64,000 bases of DNA from the NCBI GenBank assembly GCA_001986395.2, contig MQVO02000013.1:744001-808000 (forward strand), given 5' to 3'. Source of the DNA: Irpex lacteus. Its lineage: Eukaryota > Basidiomycota > Agaricomycetes > Polyporales > Irpicaceae. The translations under genes and the position numbers were made by a program. The stretch's first letter is position 1, and every line of letters starts with the position of its first letter. Positions 39,641 through 53,700 of this stretch are shown piece by piece. The notes under the pieces were generated by a model that saw nothing but the letters and a program-made list of their open reading frames with translations, was not told where the DNA came from and did no database searches.

Positions 39641-42222
39641 ATGAAGTCCAGATGGCGTCCACCGCTCTTCATCCTCGCGTGCTGGCTAGTGTTCTCTGTC
39701 GAATTCTTGCTATTCTCGTCTTATACCCCAAACTCGAAGGATGCTGCCGACGTACTCCCTCGTCCCCCAGCACACCAGGGCGGGATAACATCCAACTTCT
39801 CCATCACACCCCCGCCGAGGATTCTCCTCGACAATACTTTGGAGACTATGGAGGAAGATATAGCTATTCAAACTGACTCTGGAAGTGACTATCTGGTCTC
39901 AGCTATTTTGCCTGTTACTTTGGAATCTCTCCCTCTCCTGAAAACACGAATCGCTACGCTCTTGGATAGGTCCTTACAATTACACGAAGTGCTCCTGCTT
40001 TGTACCCCAGAACACCAGCCCGAAGTTCGCGATATTCTTTTCGAGGCGCTATCAGAAGACAATATGGATCACCATGCAGATGCTTCAATCTTCAGCTGGC
40101 TCCCGCACCTGGAAGAAGGCGCAGCTGTGCTTTATGCTGCGCAGCACATAGAACCACCGCTGGATAGAATATTGATCCTGGATAGCCACGGATTGGACGG
40201 ATGGGACCAAGAAACGCGTGAAATGCTTGCTGGACGTTTTGCTACGCCTTTACCAGTTGGTCCCCGGGGATACGACATACACGAAGATAAGTCCTACTGC
40301 CTAACTGCGAATGCTACACCGAATGTGGCTGCCTTCCTTGTTCCTCCGTTCTCTATCGCGCCGTTACTGGTTCCTCCACACGACCTACCATCCGATTCTG
40401 TCTTTGATATCTGGCCCTCGCTTGGCAATCACATTGCGCGCGCAAGATACGAGGGTGTTGGCGGGGTCATTGTTGACTATGATGAATTCCCCTCTTGGTG
40501 CTTTGACGGTGATGCAGAGAGGTCCTCTCCGGTACAAGCTTCTCCTCCCCAGCCAGCTACTGGTACTGGTACTGGAACCTTCGCTGTCATTCTGCCTTCT
40601 CTCGAAGACCTTTTCTCTTTTGCAGTTCCTGTCTGTCGCTTATGGGCTGATGGGCACAATCTTGCCGTCCTGCTTACGGAAGAAAATCCCTCTATTGCGC
40701 CAACTGTTGGAAGCTCCGTTGAGCTCATGCCGAACTGTGTGCTCAAGGCGAACGTACTTCTCGATCTGCGTCTTAGTGACCCCCTTGCAACTCCCGGGTC
40801 TTGGGTGTCAAGTCTACCAATTGCCCCCGCTTTCGTAATCAGTGTACAGAATGGCGATTTATCCACGACGATTCCAATGGATATTACTATCATTCAAATC
40901 CCTCGCGAGGACCTACCATCCTGTGACTGGCTAACGGCGCTACCTCTGGACGTCTTGCGAAGTCAGTGAGATCGCCCATACGTTTATAAACTGAACTAAT
41001 AATGGCAGCCAATAGATTGGTACAAACCGCAAATTGAAATTAGCATAATCACCAATGACCGACCAGAATCGCTGTCTCGTCTTCTGTCGTCCCTGTCAAA
41101 TGCTTCTTTCTTTGGCGACAAAGTTCATCTACGCATCAACGTCGAACAGACTGCAGACGAAGAGACTCTTCGTCTAGTCGATGCTTACAATTGGCCTCAC
41201 GGAGCGAAGTTTGTCCATCGTCGGGTGGTTCGTGGTGGATTACTACCAGCTGTGGTTGAGTCATGGTATCCCAGCTCGAACGACTCATATGGACTGATGC
41301 TAGAGGATGATGTCGAGCTATCGCCTCTCTTCTATGCGTGGGCTAAGATGGCACTTTTGACCTATCGGTAAGCTATTTTTGTCACACTGGGTAATGTCAC
41401 TCAGACAACGTCAACTTTCCTCCCCTACGTAGGTACGGAAGCAAGGAAGATATGTCTTCACAGCTGTTTGGAATCAGCCTTTACCAGCAGAAAAACCTAG
41501 AACTTCGTCCTGAAGGCAGACACCCCTTCAATGCCCAGAAACTATTTCCCACCGCATCCTACCCTGACCCCAACACACCCTATCTCTCGCAAATCCCATG
41601 CAGCTGGGGCGCCGTCTATTTCCCTGAACACTGGCGCGAGTTCCACGACTATCTCTCCGTCCGACTCTCACAAACCCACCCCGACTTGCCAATCGACAGG
41701 ATCGTCGCGCCTGGTCTGCGATCGAACAAATGGACACGCTCGTGGAAGAAATACTTCATCGAACTAGTGTACCTCCGCGGATACGTCATGCTCTACCCCA
41801 ACTTCAAGGAGTACCTCTCGTTGTCGACGAACCATTTGGAGGTAGGGTCGCATGTGCGCGAGATGTCAGCGAAGGCGTACGAGCGGAAGAAGAGGTTGTA
41901 CTTGCTGCCTTTGATGGGACGAACTGCGGCGCCGCCGGTCGAGCTAGAAGAAACGGACACAGATAGGTCGGATTCTAGGGTGGCTTTGCCTTCTAGTACC
42001 GATCTCGTCGACTTGCCTGGTGGACGTATGCCCGCTTGGGACCGGCTACCGGTGCTAGACCTGCTGGGGATGCTCGCCACCGAAGATATCATTCAAGAAC
42101 GGGGTACGAAGCGACGAGAAGAGTTGTTCGATTGTGAAGCATTCAGTGTCCCGTTCAACGTTCCCGCCCTGCTCTGCATCTCAGACCTGGAGGCTCGCGC
42201 GGTTATGGAGGAAGACTGGTGA
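39641..42222 (+). CDS. Type II membrane glycosyltransferase (family 2-like), 820 residues
   Basis: Three exons (39641-40961, 41016-41367, 41433-42222) sum to 2463 nt. A short cytoplasmic tail is followed by one membrane anchor (FILACWLVFSVEFLLF, residues about 9-25), so the protein is probably Golgi-resident. A divergent N-terminal half includes a Thr-Gly repeat (ATGTGTGTF). The conserved C-terminal half contains WYKPQIEISIITNDRPESL, SNDSYGLMLEDDVELSPLFYAWAK (E-D-D as the likely metal/nucleotide-sugar motif), SWGAVYFPEHW and a final acidic region. This is the layout of a fungal glycosyltransferase-2-like family whose acceptor is not known. The first donor is GTCAGT, chosen because it alone keeps the frame into WYKP. 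Confidence 0.82.
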
Positions 42223-42770
42223 GGGCTATCGCTCATTATATCCAGATTGCAGACGGTGTTTATGTAGCTGACACCAATGATATTCAACGTTATTGTACAT
42301 GACGTGTTCTACTTTTCCATAACGTCGAGTAATTCCTGAAACCTCGTGTTTGAAGTTGGCATTGCCGGTAACGGTGAACAAATATTCCCCGACCAGGAAA
42401 GTATACTAGTTCAGTGACCTCTTTTGACATGCTCAGCATAACCATGGAAGTTCTGCAAGTGCGGTGTGGCACTGACACTCCGACATATGTGAATGATTAA
42501 TTTTCCGCAGCCGAGCACTAACAGTTAATGCAAATGAACAGAAACACAGTACTATGCTCACTGTCTCTCCAGGGCGATACCGTAACAGCAGACGTTCACA
42601 CCACAAGCCAAAGACGCTTACGCATATCGCATAATACTTTTGTTGCGTATGGGGTGAGATAGCACATGACATGGAGGTGGTGGTCGTGCAGAGAGTGTAA
42701 AGAGTAACGAGACAAGCAGCTACAAGTAAAAACACATGAAAGGAAAGCCCGCGATTCCGATGCGATGCGT
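42223..42770. other. Intergenic, 3' flanks only
   Basis: Convergent 3' ends of the glycosyltransferase and RPS15 genes. Minus-strand frames here are read-through of the RPS15 3' UTR. Nothing else is seen. Confidence 0.5.
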
Positions 42771-43678
<908 letters not shown>

Positions 43679-44124
43679 CTTGAGTTTTGTCGGAGGCGGG
43701 TCTTGCGGATGGGGGACGGACGGCTTTGGGACTGGCTGATGCGAATGTGCGGTCGGAGTTTGAAAGCGATTGGGTGGGTGGCTCAGGGCGTGGGAATGCG
43801 CGCAAGAAGAACTGTACAGTTGTAAGCGCCACGCGCCGTGCCAGATGAATATGGTTTTGGGCGGCTAAAGGTTTCGTATCCCATCCCGCTCACCGTCGTC
43901 GGATAGAATCCACAGGTCTTCCCATTGAGGATTAAATGTATGTGCTCGACGTTATTGTCTGCAGCGAGGAAGGAGCCGCGAAAATGCTGACTTTGGCACG
44001 TTGCAGTGATTTGTGGCTACCGCACCTTTCATATCACCTAACACTACTTCAAAGTACGCGCATCTCGTATCTCTGCACACGAGAGCACAATATTGATCTA
44101 TCTCGCCACCTTCCTCATCTATAG
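43679..44124. promoter_or_regulatory. Shared promoter of RPS15 and RPLP2
   Basis: 446 bp between the start codons of two divergent ribosomal protein genes, which suggests coordinated transcription. I recognise no specific factor site. The CT-containing end (near 44095-44120) suits a 5' UTR. Confidence 0.5.
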
Positions 44125-44589
44125 ATGCGTTATATTGCTGCATACCTCCTCCTCCAGATTGGCGGCAACGCCTCTCCTTCCGCTGAGGACATCAAGAAGG
44201 TTCTCGGTGCCGTTGGCATCGAGTCTGAGGACGACCGCCTCAACAAGCTCATTGCTGAGCTCGATGGCAAGGACGTCAACACTGTGCGTACCTGATCTTA
44301 TAGCATTCTATCGGTAGACGTATGAAGTACTAACTCGCATGTGCACAGTTGATCTCTGAGGGTTCCTCCAAGCTCTCTTCCGTCCCCTCTGGTGGCGCCG
44401 CTGCTGCCTCGTCTGGTGGCGCTGCTGCTGCCGGCGGTGCTGGTGCCGCTGAGGAGGCCAAGGAGGAAGAGAAGAAGGCCGAGGAGAAGGTTAGTGTCCA
44501 TTTAATGTCGATGACGCTCTGTTCACTCACCATATGTCCCATTACAGGAGGAGTCCGACGACGACATGGGCTTCGGTCTCTTTGACTAA
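44125..44589 (+). CDS. RPLP2: 60S acidic ribosomal stalk protein P2
   Basis: Stalk protein that forms P1-P2 dimers on P0 and recruits elongation factors. Three exons (44125-44283, 44349-44489, 44548-44589) give 113 residues. The N-terminal dimerisation helices start [14 protein letters not shown] and include [16 protein letters not shown], which is P2 rather than P1. An alanine/glycine-rich hinge follows, then the acidic tail [13 protein letters not shown], the conserved factor-binding end. Introns are 65 and 58 nt; the second sits just before the tail exon. Confidence 0.96.
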
Positions 44590-45944
44590 AACGTTACGAT
44601 ACATGTATCATGTTAGCACTTCGATGTTATTCATATCGCATGAGTAGTGTATTTGTGCCAGGACTTAATCGTGTGTGAGGCCTGTTAGGACTTATAGTAG
44701 ACCCACTTTATCATCCGGGCGAGATATGTGCGGGATTTCTCAGAACGCATTCTAGAACCCAAGATTGCATATCTGCGTCTGTAACTATTCACCCTTTTCC
44801 ATGCGAGGGAGTCAGAGAGAGCCTAACGCACGGCTTGAAACGGCATCCTACACCCTCGAAGGCACCAAGAGGCCGGAGAGCAAATGCAGAGACTAGAATC
44901 CACAGAACCGTGCTAGCTTTCGAGGCTCGCGTGGTAACGACCGCGACTTTGTCGGGTCACTCCCAGTACAAAAGGCTGAAAGTAGTGAGCTCGTCGCCGA
45001 CTGTGAGCGACTGTGTTGTGCATCGTGTTTGCTAGCTTATTGTGGCCAGAGTACCTCCCACCGCGAGGCGTCACGTGTAGCCATTTGGGAAAGAACGAAC
45101 GAGATTCGCGTCTTTTCGAACCAGATTCACGAACCGCCGGCTTACGCTGTTTGGCGTGGACGAACCGCCGGCAGGGCCACGTTACCGCGGCACACACGGC
45201 AATGTGTCTTCGTCCAAGCTCGCTGGTGGCGGCACGGCGTAATACGTTGTGAGACGGAATGTACATTGCTTTTCAGACTCTGCAATATTACCTTGCATGG
45301 AGTGTTGCAGCATACGGCGAGAGGAAAGAGTTTTTGGGACGGGAAGTGAGGAAGTGGAGGAAGCAAAGCATGCGACGATGTGTGGCAAGCGAGAGAACAG
45401 CTCGCGGGAACATCACCGTTCAGGGGAACGAACTCGATGATGCGTGTGACGATCAAAGCATGACGTGACAAGCTACGAGCCAATCATACTGCGAGAGTCC
45501 GCTAGTGGGACGTCACATCTCGCTTCGGAGAGCCGTTCCCAGCGGAGGTGATCTGTCACGGTGCTTTACCGTCACGCGAGCTGCCGAGAGTGACAGTGGT
45601 TGGGCTTCTGCCGCCCAGCTGTCGAAACGCTTCTTACATACATCCTAACTTTATTATATTGACCCCCTCTCTCTCTCAGCTCAACCACCATCTACCCTCC
45701 TTCTGCCTCTACCTACCACCCAGGCCAATATTTGCCCGCATTACTGACTTCCCGCCGCAGCCCCTGTGCTGCGATATTTCGGCAGTTCCTATAGCCTTAG
45801 GCAACAGTGCCGAAGGCTTTCATCTCCGGTGTGTTCTCGCTCTCTCGCAGCTCCGTGTGCCTATGCCAGCTCGTCGACATCTGGTCTGATTTCTACTCTT
45901 GTCTCACATTAGATTGAGTCAACGACTCTCTTCGCTCGACCACT
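44590..45944. other. Intergenic 1.35 kb, promoter of the Zn2Cys6 gene
   Basis: No gene is recognised. GAACCGCCGG is repeated at about 45131 and 45162. A CT-rich stretch (45662-45680), typical of fungal transcription starts, lies about 270 bp before the next ATG. Frames on both strands overlap each other and look non-coding. Confidence 0.5.
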
Positions 45945-48900
45945 ATGGCACCCAGCGAACAACCCAAACAATCGCCACCCACGGACCCTTCTGCGGTCGC
46001 CTTCGTAAAGGGTGGAAAGCGGAAACGGTTGAGCAAGGTGTGTACGCTCTCTGTACCCACTACGCTCGCTCAGCACCCAATAACTCACCGCCAGGCATGT
46101 GATGCTTGCCACAAAAGCAAAAGACGATGTGACGGCACGGGTACGTCCTCTATGCTACCGATTGCTCCCCCTCCAGACTCATTAACTCCATCTGGAATAA
46201 AGCGCCATGCAGTAACTGGTAACTCTATTTGCTCGGACGCCGTCACTATGGCTGACGCGCATGCGCCTGTAGTTACTTCGCCTCCAAAGAGTGCACATAT
46301 ACCGACGCCGCCGGCCGACCCGTTCCAGCTCCTCGGAGCACACACCCAGATAGGCCAGCAGGTCCTCTCGCCAGCGACCCGTCCAGAAGTCTTGCCGCCA
46401 CTGCAGAGTATCACGCCGAACCCACACGCTCGAATTCCAACGGCAGTCAATCGTCGGTTGGTGTTCGTCGGCCCATTGACGCAACTGACGATGCGGCGAA
46501 ACGTCTCAGACCGGAGAACAGTCTGTCGCCTCCTAGTGCCTCCTCACTTGGGTCCTCACCGAGTGCCGACTCCGGACACAGCTCTCCTACGAGCCTGCTT
46601 GATCCCATGACCACACACGAGCTGATAAACCGTACGTTTCGTTCGTTGCGATGTTCGCCCAGACTAGTGCTGACAGTTGACGTGCAGTGTTCTTCGCCCA
46701 TTGCAACCCGCACCGGTTGATCATTCACAAGCCGTCGTTTTCAGCTGCGCTCTCTCACGACAAGGTGCCGTCATATCTGATATTGGCCGTATGCGCCCTG
46801 GCTGCGCCGTGGTCGAAGGAAATTACCTCGCGCGCACCAATGCCACGTCTTGCGGGAGTACCGTTCTTCCAGGAAGCAGTCTCAATCATGTTCGACTCGT
46901 CCGGTCGTTTGTTGAGCGAGCCGTCATTAGCGACGGCACAAGCGCTATGCCTACTAGAGATGCACGAGGTCGCGGCCAGCCATTCTTGGACGAAGCATTA
47001 TCGATACTTTGGTAAGTGGGATATCATCCACTTTTCCTTTTCCTTATTCTTCCGATCACGTCGGTCGCTAACCAAAGAGTTGCATATCTCGCCCATTTAT
47101 TTTTGTATCGGCGAACGCTGCCCTGGATGCACTTGCGATTCTGTCATCAATTGTTCATGATCTTCAATCAACGGACGCCCCGATGACGCTTTCTGACACC
47201 TGGATCGTAAACGACAAACATCGGTACCTTGATGGCCTCCCTGACTTGGTATTGACCGGTACGCAGACTTGGCTCTGCAACTCCTCGAGGAAGCTCTCGT
47301 CGTCAGCAGACCAGACTACCAACTCTCCGCAACCCTCCCTCCCGCCGAAGCCCGACAATTCATCACAGAACGCGAATGCATCCGCAGGTGCTTTTGGCTC
47401 GTTCAGACGATGTGCTGGATCAACGGCATCTACACCTACCGTCCCATGCGCCCACGCTCCGTCGACCTCATGCGCATCGTCCGTCTCCCTGTCGACGAGA
47501 TGAGCTTCGAGTTGGCGAAGACACCTGAACCGGGTGAGTGTGGCCCTTGATGGAAACCTATTTTCTTGGTTCCCGTTCCTTGATGATCGATGCACGATGC
47601 TGACAAGTTCTTTAATGTTTTTCGGTACCTGTGATGTTCTCGACAATCCTCCTGTTCTCGTGCCTCCCCGTTCCCGCGTGGCATGTGTAGAGTTCTTGCA
47701 CGTGCCTGCCCCCCGTACGAAGACGGCATCGCAGTTTGGCCATGTCTGTCGGATGCTGTCCATGTATCAACAGCTACAGACCATTCTAGGTAAGTTAGTT
47801 GCGGCTGAATGTAACCTGTTATCATCGAGGAGTTTGCTCATGATATTCTATTTTTATTCTCTATCGGATTAACAGCGACAAAGGAGCAACACTTGCGGCC
47901 ACCGCTGCTGGCTCAATGCCGACAGTCGCTACAAATCTGGGTTTCCTCGCTTCCGGACCATCTGCAGTTCACTGAGGATACATTGGAGAAGCAGATCGCC
48001 ATGTTTGAGACTAGCTCCAACAGCGGCGCCTGGTGCTACTGCTATATCCACACTTTGCATCCGTGCTATGTGTTGGATCTCACGGAGGTCCGTACATTCA
48101 TTTCCCTCTATCTCCCAAGCCAACTCGATTTGCTTACGGAGCAGAATATTTTCCAGGCAGAGGGCAGACTTCAAGCCGAACCGATCGAGTGGATCAGATC
48201 ACAGCTAAATGCTATCTTCAGGGCCACAGGAAACCGCGCGAGGAACACGATACTATGTGAGACGGTCTGCTCTCTTCAATTATCTGCATGTGAAATAACT
48301 CACCGGCTTGTCTTTTGTTTTCCAGCTGCATGCACGATCTGGGTGAGTCTTTTTCCGAAGCTCATTTCATTGAGTATGCCGGCGGGAACACTAAAACCGT
48401 AACGTGTACCCCTCGCGGGAACCCTGTTTACGTGTCTTCTTGTGTTCCGCCGGAGCGAACGTGTTATCTTAATTGAAGCTGACGTCTTCTCCTGCACTCT
48501 CTTCCAATGAACAGACGTACAGCAAATACTATCCCCACGACCCTCAGGTTCAGATATGGGACGACGAATTCGAGAAGCTCTGGGGTTTCAGGGTAACCCT
48601 AGTTGCCGATCAATGGCGCAAGACTCAATCGGAGCAGCGGTCGCAAATCGGACGAACGTATCACGTCGATAGCGTCTCTGAGCGGGACGCGCCCCCCGCG
48701 TTCGCAGTCGCCAACAGTGACGGCTCATCATCCGTCGCTGAGCCCGCAAGCAAGGCACCACGGTCGCATGCGAGCTCTAGCTCCAGGGGCTCGTCTACCC
48801 GCAGCTCACCGCGCGATCAGCACAGTACTGCGTATATGGGCAGCAGTCCTCCGGGCCAGAGGCCCGCGCAGTATGCCTCGCATGATACCCTGGCCAACGG

Positions 48901-49165
48901 CCGTGACGTTGCGAGTGCGGCTTCCAGCCGACTGTTGCAAGCCCAGAGATCTCTGCCTTCGTTGAAGGCTAGCGGACTGCTGGAAGTGAAGGGCGCCCCT
49001 CCTCCTCCGACGGAAGCGTTTGCGGCGGCATCTATCTCAGGCGCGTCGGATCGTGTTGCTGGTCACAGACATGCGCACTCGCAATCAATGGGGCAGGGTT
49101 CTTTGACCAACGCTGTCCCACCGGGCGCGTATGGTTGGGTCGATGGCCAGCATGGCGCGGTGTAA
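45945..49165 (+). CDS. Zn2Cys6 fungal transcription factor, 727 residues
   Basis: Eleven exons sum to 2184 nt: 45945-46037, 46095-46140, 46203-46218 (16 nt), 46273-46631, 46688-47011, 47267-47533, 47691-47789, 47876-48087, 48157-48256, 48326-48342 (17 nt) and 48515-49165. A nuclear-localisation-like GGKRKRLSK precedes the binuclear cluster: ACDACHKSKRRCDG, then APCSNC and YFASKECTYTD. All six zinc cysteines are present only when the 16-nt exon is included. The middle homology region follows (FFAHCNPHRLIIHKPSF, RECIRRCFWLVQTMCWINGI, ETSSNSGAWCYCYIHTLHPC, KLWGFRVTLVADQWRK). The C-terminus is Ser/Pro-rich. The family binds CGG half-sites to regulate metabolism; the targets here are unknown. One intron (47012-47266) is 255 nt. 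Confidence 0.92.
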
Positions 49166-49980
49166 GCGTCACTGTGTGCTTTGGCTTATCGCGGAGTCGT
49201 TCCTGTTCGATTCTGAGCGGCATGCGTCCGCGTTCACTCTACCAGCTGATTGTATTTCAAACATCTAGTCACTATTATATTTTGCTCATGGCCAATTCTT
49301 TTGTGTTGTAACAGTACGCATGTATTCGACTCCCTATGCTCCTTTTAATCTTAGAATATGTGCATCTTTGTAAATATTTTCTGCAGGTTCATGTAATCTG
49401 TACCACCACCATGCATGGAACCCTCTATCGTCAAGACTAGTACTGCTAGCATGTGCTTTGTGCTGCGTAACGCGATCGTTTGCTCAACGAAGATTCAAAG
49501 GCCCAACGATACGCCGGTCACATCTGCCGATAAAGAAATGAGTCTGAATCCTTGGATTTCTTACGGTTGTAAATCGTTGGAATTTTAAGCAGAGAGACAT
49601 ATGAACGATTCAAACGGCATCGACAAAGATTACCGCAGCGTAACTCAGGAATTGCCCCTCTGGCTCTGACGGTGAGTTACTATACGTTCCGTTGGTCGGA
49701 CAGAGCACTCATATGAGATAAGCCTCATGTAACTGCGAGTCATGCGAGCTTGATAGGCCAGAAGTTTCATCCATTACTGCTATTACATGTCCATTCATGA
49801 AGTGTTCGCGTATATGCGACGGGTAGGAGGGCGAGGTACAATCTTCAAACAGATCTAAAGCTTGTCAAAACCTCGTGCGGATCTGTACGACAAAGCATAT
49901 TAGATGAGAAGTTCACACATAGTGGAAGATTTCGTATATCTATACCGTCGAAATGTCCTAAAGCAACCAACAAGTACCGT
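49166..49980. other. Intergenic, convergent 3' flanks
   Basis: 815 bp, AT-rich, between the Zn2Cys6 gene and VMA10. No frame or RNA gene is recognised. Confidence 0.5.
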
Positions 49981-50511
49981 TTACTCTTTGAGCTTCAGGT
50001 TGCGATGAAGTTCAGGAGTGACCAAGATGACACGGTCGAGTAGCTTCTTGACCACAGCATCTTTGTTGCTCTTGTACTGCTCAGCGATCTCCGCTTGCTT
50101 GACCTCTGTCTCCTTGTCGATTGCAGCTTGTGCGGTTTGTGTGGTGCCGGCGTGCTGTTTCCTATGGTTAGCCCTCAGAGCGATCCGCGGAAGCACAAGA
50201 CTCACCGACGACTCGAATGCCTTGAACTCTTCCTCCTTAAACTTGCGATACTCTTCTATCTCCTTCGTTGCCTGTGTACGCGCATCCTTGAGTTTCTGTA
50301 CTCTGTCTGCACAGGAACTCGGATGAGCATGTCATGTTCATGGGTTCAGGCACCTGAACGCACATTGACGCGCCTGCTGCACGACTTTAGCGGCTTCCTT
50401 CTCTGCCTCGAGGAGAGTCTGTATGCTCTGTGATTGTTGTGCAGCCTATAATGAATAGTTTGAACCGGTTAAACGTGCACAAAGAAGGCCATAAGGATCA
50501 GTACTGACCAT
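49981..50511 (-). CDS. VMA10: V-type proton ATPase subunit G
   Basis: Peripheral stalk (stator) subunit of the vacuolar proton pump, pairing with subunit E. Four exons give 119 residues: 50511-50509 (ATG alone), 50445-50364, 50306-50206 and 50154-49981. The sequence opens AAQQSQSIQTLLEAEKEAA, then KVVQQARQYRVQKLKDAR, the conserved N-terminal helix of subunit G. It ends with a helical C-terminal half, AEIAEQYKSNKDAVVKKLLD. Length is as in the family (about 115-120). The first intron directly follows the start codon (GTCAGT donor). Divergent from the symplekin gene, 246 bp away. Confidence 0.95.
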
Positions 50512-50757
50512 GGTAGAGACCAAGTTAAGGGTGGATTCAGACTCCGACGCGAGAGCGCTGCAGACGTATGAGCGCTGTGGCTCACGTCCAGGTCGTCTTC
50601 CCTCAGTTTCACCTTGTTCTTGGCCTTGTCGTAAACCACAGCAGTGTTCGCTGTGCGGTGCCAAAGCAAGTCGAAATACGCGAAAACTCTCTTAGCAAGC
50701 AACGACGACAGCCGTGCACCCAGCCTACGGTGCTGAGGAGGTGTAACATCCAGTAGC

Positions 50758-53700
50758 ATGGCCGGCGCCCCCTTTGACCCTTTGAGAGCACTGTCTGCTG
50801 CTCTAGCAGCACCAGCAGACTCGAAAGAGCAGGCAGATGCGCTCAGCACTCTCCGTGAAAATCTTGAGGCCCACCCGAGCCCCATTCCTGTTCTGTGTTC
50901 GACACTTATCAGCACTTTGTCAAACGCTGGAGACTCTGTACTGAGAAGATGGGTGCTGGACCTGCTGCACTTCGCCATATGTCGTGCGAACCTATCTGTG
51001 GAGGCAAGGACTCAATGTGTGTAATAAATTTTATATGAAACTGTTCTTAAGCCTCTGACAAACGCGTCTCCGTATTGTTAGTGGCAGCACAGTCGCTAGA
51101 AGCCTTAGCAGGATTTCTCAATGAGCCAAACTTGCACGGGAGCACCGTGAAAGTGGTCGTGCAAATATTTGGTACCATTTATCCCCTATTATTTCGCCAC
51201 TTGTACGCTACAAATTATTGTCCGTTTGCAATACATTTCGTTGCTCATGGGCGTAAATATTCGTTAGATGCACCAACCGCGCGCTCAGGCATCAGTGGGA
51301 CGTTCTTACACAAGCCAAAGCAAGAATATTGAACTTCGCGTTCGCGCCTCAGACACCCGTTGGTGTCAAGGTGGCTGCACTCAAGTTTGTGCAACGCGTC
51401 ATCCTAGTACAGACGAGAGGAGGCAATGACCCAAGGGTACGTCTCTAACTCTGTTCAGTAGTTCTATTGACTCATTATTCTCATTCCAATATATGCAGTT
51501 ATTGGACAAGAACGATCCAAACATCTCCATATGTCCCTCTGACCATCCGTTCATCTCAATACCGACACTGGAGACAGAAGGTCATAAGCTATTGGAAGGC
51601 ATCATCACTATGCTGTACTCGAGCAAGTGAGTAAACACAACCTCGTAATAATCTTAGTCTCAACAGTATTTTCTACTCAGGAATCCAGACATAGTGTCAG
51701 CTATTGTCAACAGCTGGGGCTCTATCATCAAAATGCGACCCGTGCTAATAGAACTCATCGTATCTGCGTTGACATCCTGGACGCCTGCTGCGCTGTCTGG
51801 CTCGTCTGCCATAAGTATCAGGAGTGTGGAAAAAAGTGTACGAATACTTATGACACATATAATGCGGCAAGTACGTCTTATTCGAAGGGATGGCAGGCAA
51901 CTGACCTACCTATAGCTCACCCCAAGGCCAGACATTCGCCTCGCAGATACAAACTTGGATTCCAATTCAAGCCAGCAGAATGGAGAAGGCAGCTCAGGAG
52001 GAAAAGCAACGCAAGGCAGAGTCACGGAAACGACCGCCTTCCGCTATTCCGCCTCAGGACAGCCCTGACACGAAACGAGCCAAGCTGGAAGACGTCAGTG
52101 CATCAAACTCTGCTGCATTCTTGGCAGCGTTTGACTTCACGAAGCTTCCTACGGCCCTTGTAACCGATCTTATCGTGGCCAACATCCAATCATTCTCTGA
52201 CGAGGCGCTTGCCGAGCTCGTACGAACCTATCGAGAAGGCAGATCGACGCAGAAGCCAGAAGTTGTTGCTCCTCCCGCCCCTCCGATCCCTTCAACGAGT
52301 TCAGTCGCTCAGGCTTCTGCTGCCGCCGTCGCTGCAACCAATGGGAATCTCGATGTCCCTTCTGTTTCATCGGAGCGGGTTGCTTCCAAGTCCATCACTC
52401 CGGAACAGGAGGTGCAACGGAGCAGGTCACCTCCCCGTTCGAAATCGCCGTCTACACCACCTCCAGTCAAGGAGGAAGAACCTGTCGATCCGCTGAAAAT
52501 GGATATAGACGAGGAGGAGGTCGAGTATGAGCCTGACAAGCTCAATATGGAGGTACTCAATCTTTGTGTTTCCGACAAGCAAGAGCATCATGATTGACCT
52601 ACGCTGCGTAACCTTTGTAGCTTTCCGGTGTTGCAGAAGAGCAAGCGGTCACACAAGAAGAGCTCGCTTTGGACCAGGAAATGAATCTGTTAGACACTGG
52701 CGAATTTAGACTACCTCCGCCGAAAGAACTACCAGAGGACGCACGGGAAGCTCTTATTCGCGGCTCGTTGGTTCGAATATGGGACGGTTCTAAGGACCTC
52801 GAAGCACCCGATTTGAGCCTCGAGGACGTACCGGGAATGACTCCAGGAGACATGTGGATGATACTGCTCGTGAGACTGATCACTCGAGTAGCCGACCCAG
52901 AGCCCATAGCTGCACCTCCAGAGGGTGACTCAAAGGAGCAAGCTGTGGTTGTGCCTTCCGATATATATTCACACCAAGACAGACTTCGTCAGACTTTGTG
53001 TGATTATATCATGGCCGACTTCTCATCAAGGTGGGTTCTTTCATCAGTATTCTGACAACGGCCTACTAATGAACCCGCAGAATCCGGCTCGCAACTACAT
53101 GGATGAATGAGGAATGGTATAATGACCAGATACGTGTCGAGAAGGATCCAGACTGGGTGCGTTACTTCTTGAGATAGCGTTCTCGTATTGCTTACAATCT
53201 GACTTTCGCAGAGGCCAAATTACGAGACATGGCTCAATCAAATCGTCGCTGTCTATCAAACACACTTGGATAATAAGGATAGAACCTTCTCGCGATTCCT
53301 TCTGGACTTACCCTCCGTACCTCCCGACCTGCTCAATCTGCTCCGTGAGATGTGCATCGAAGCAGACAGGTACGTCCTTTGTTCATGCTGTGAACTCAAG
53401 TCTTGATTTTTCGTTGGTATTCGCAGGAGACAAATTGGATTCGCTGCGCTTCGCGAGTTTGTCACGCAAAGACCCACGTTGCGGAGAGATGCCATGAAGA
53501 GTTTGCTTGAACTTACCACACATCCAGGTACGTAGAATTTGCTGCCTAGGATTAGCCATTCTCTTACACGGCATATGTAGACAAAGTCACACGAGCTGCC
53601 GCCATCAACACGCTCAAGCGGTGGATTCCTGACTATGAACCCATGGCGAGCATGATTCGTGACTTTGCACTCCAACTTTTACGCCGTTTGCAGTCTAGGC

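Noticed and set aside
47012..47266. Coding-like segment inside the 255-nt intron of the Zn2Cys6 gene
   Set aside because: It is open in one frame, but the conserved protein joins directly across it in another frame, and including it breaks the total frame.
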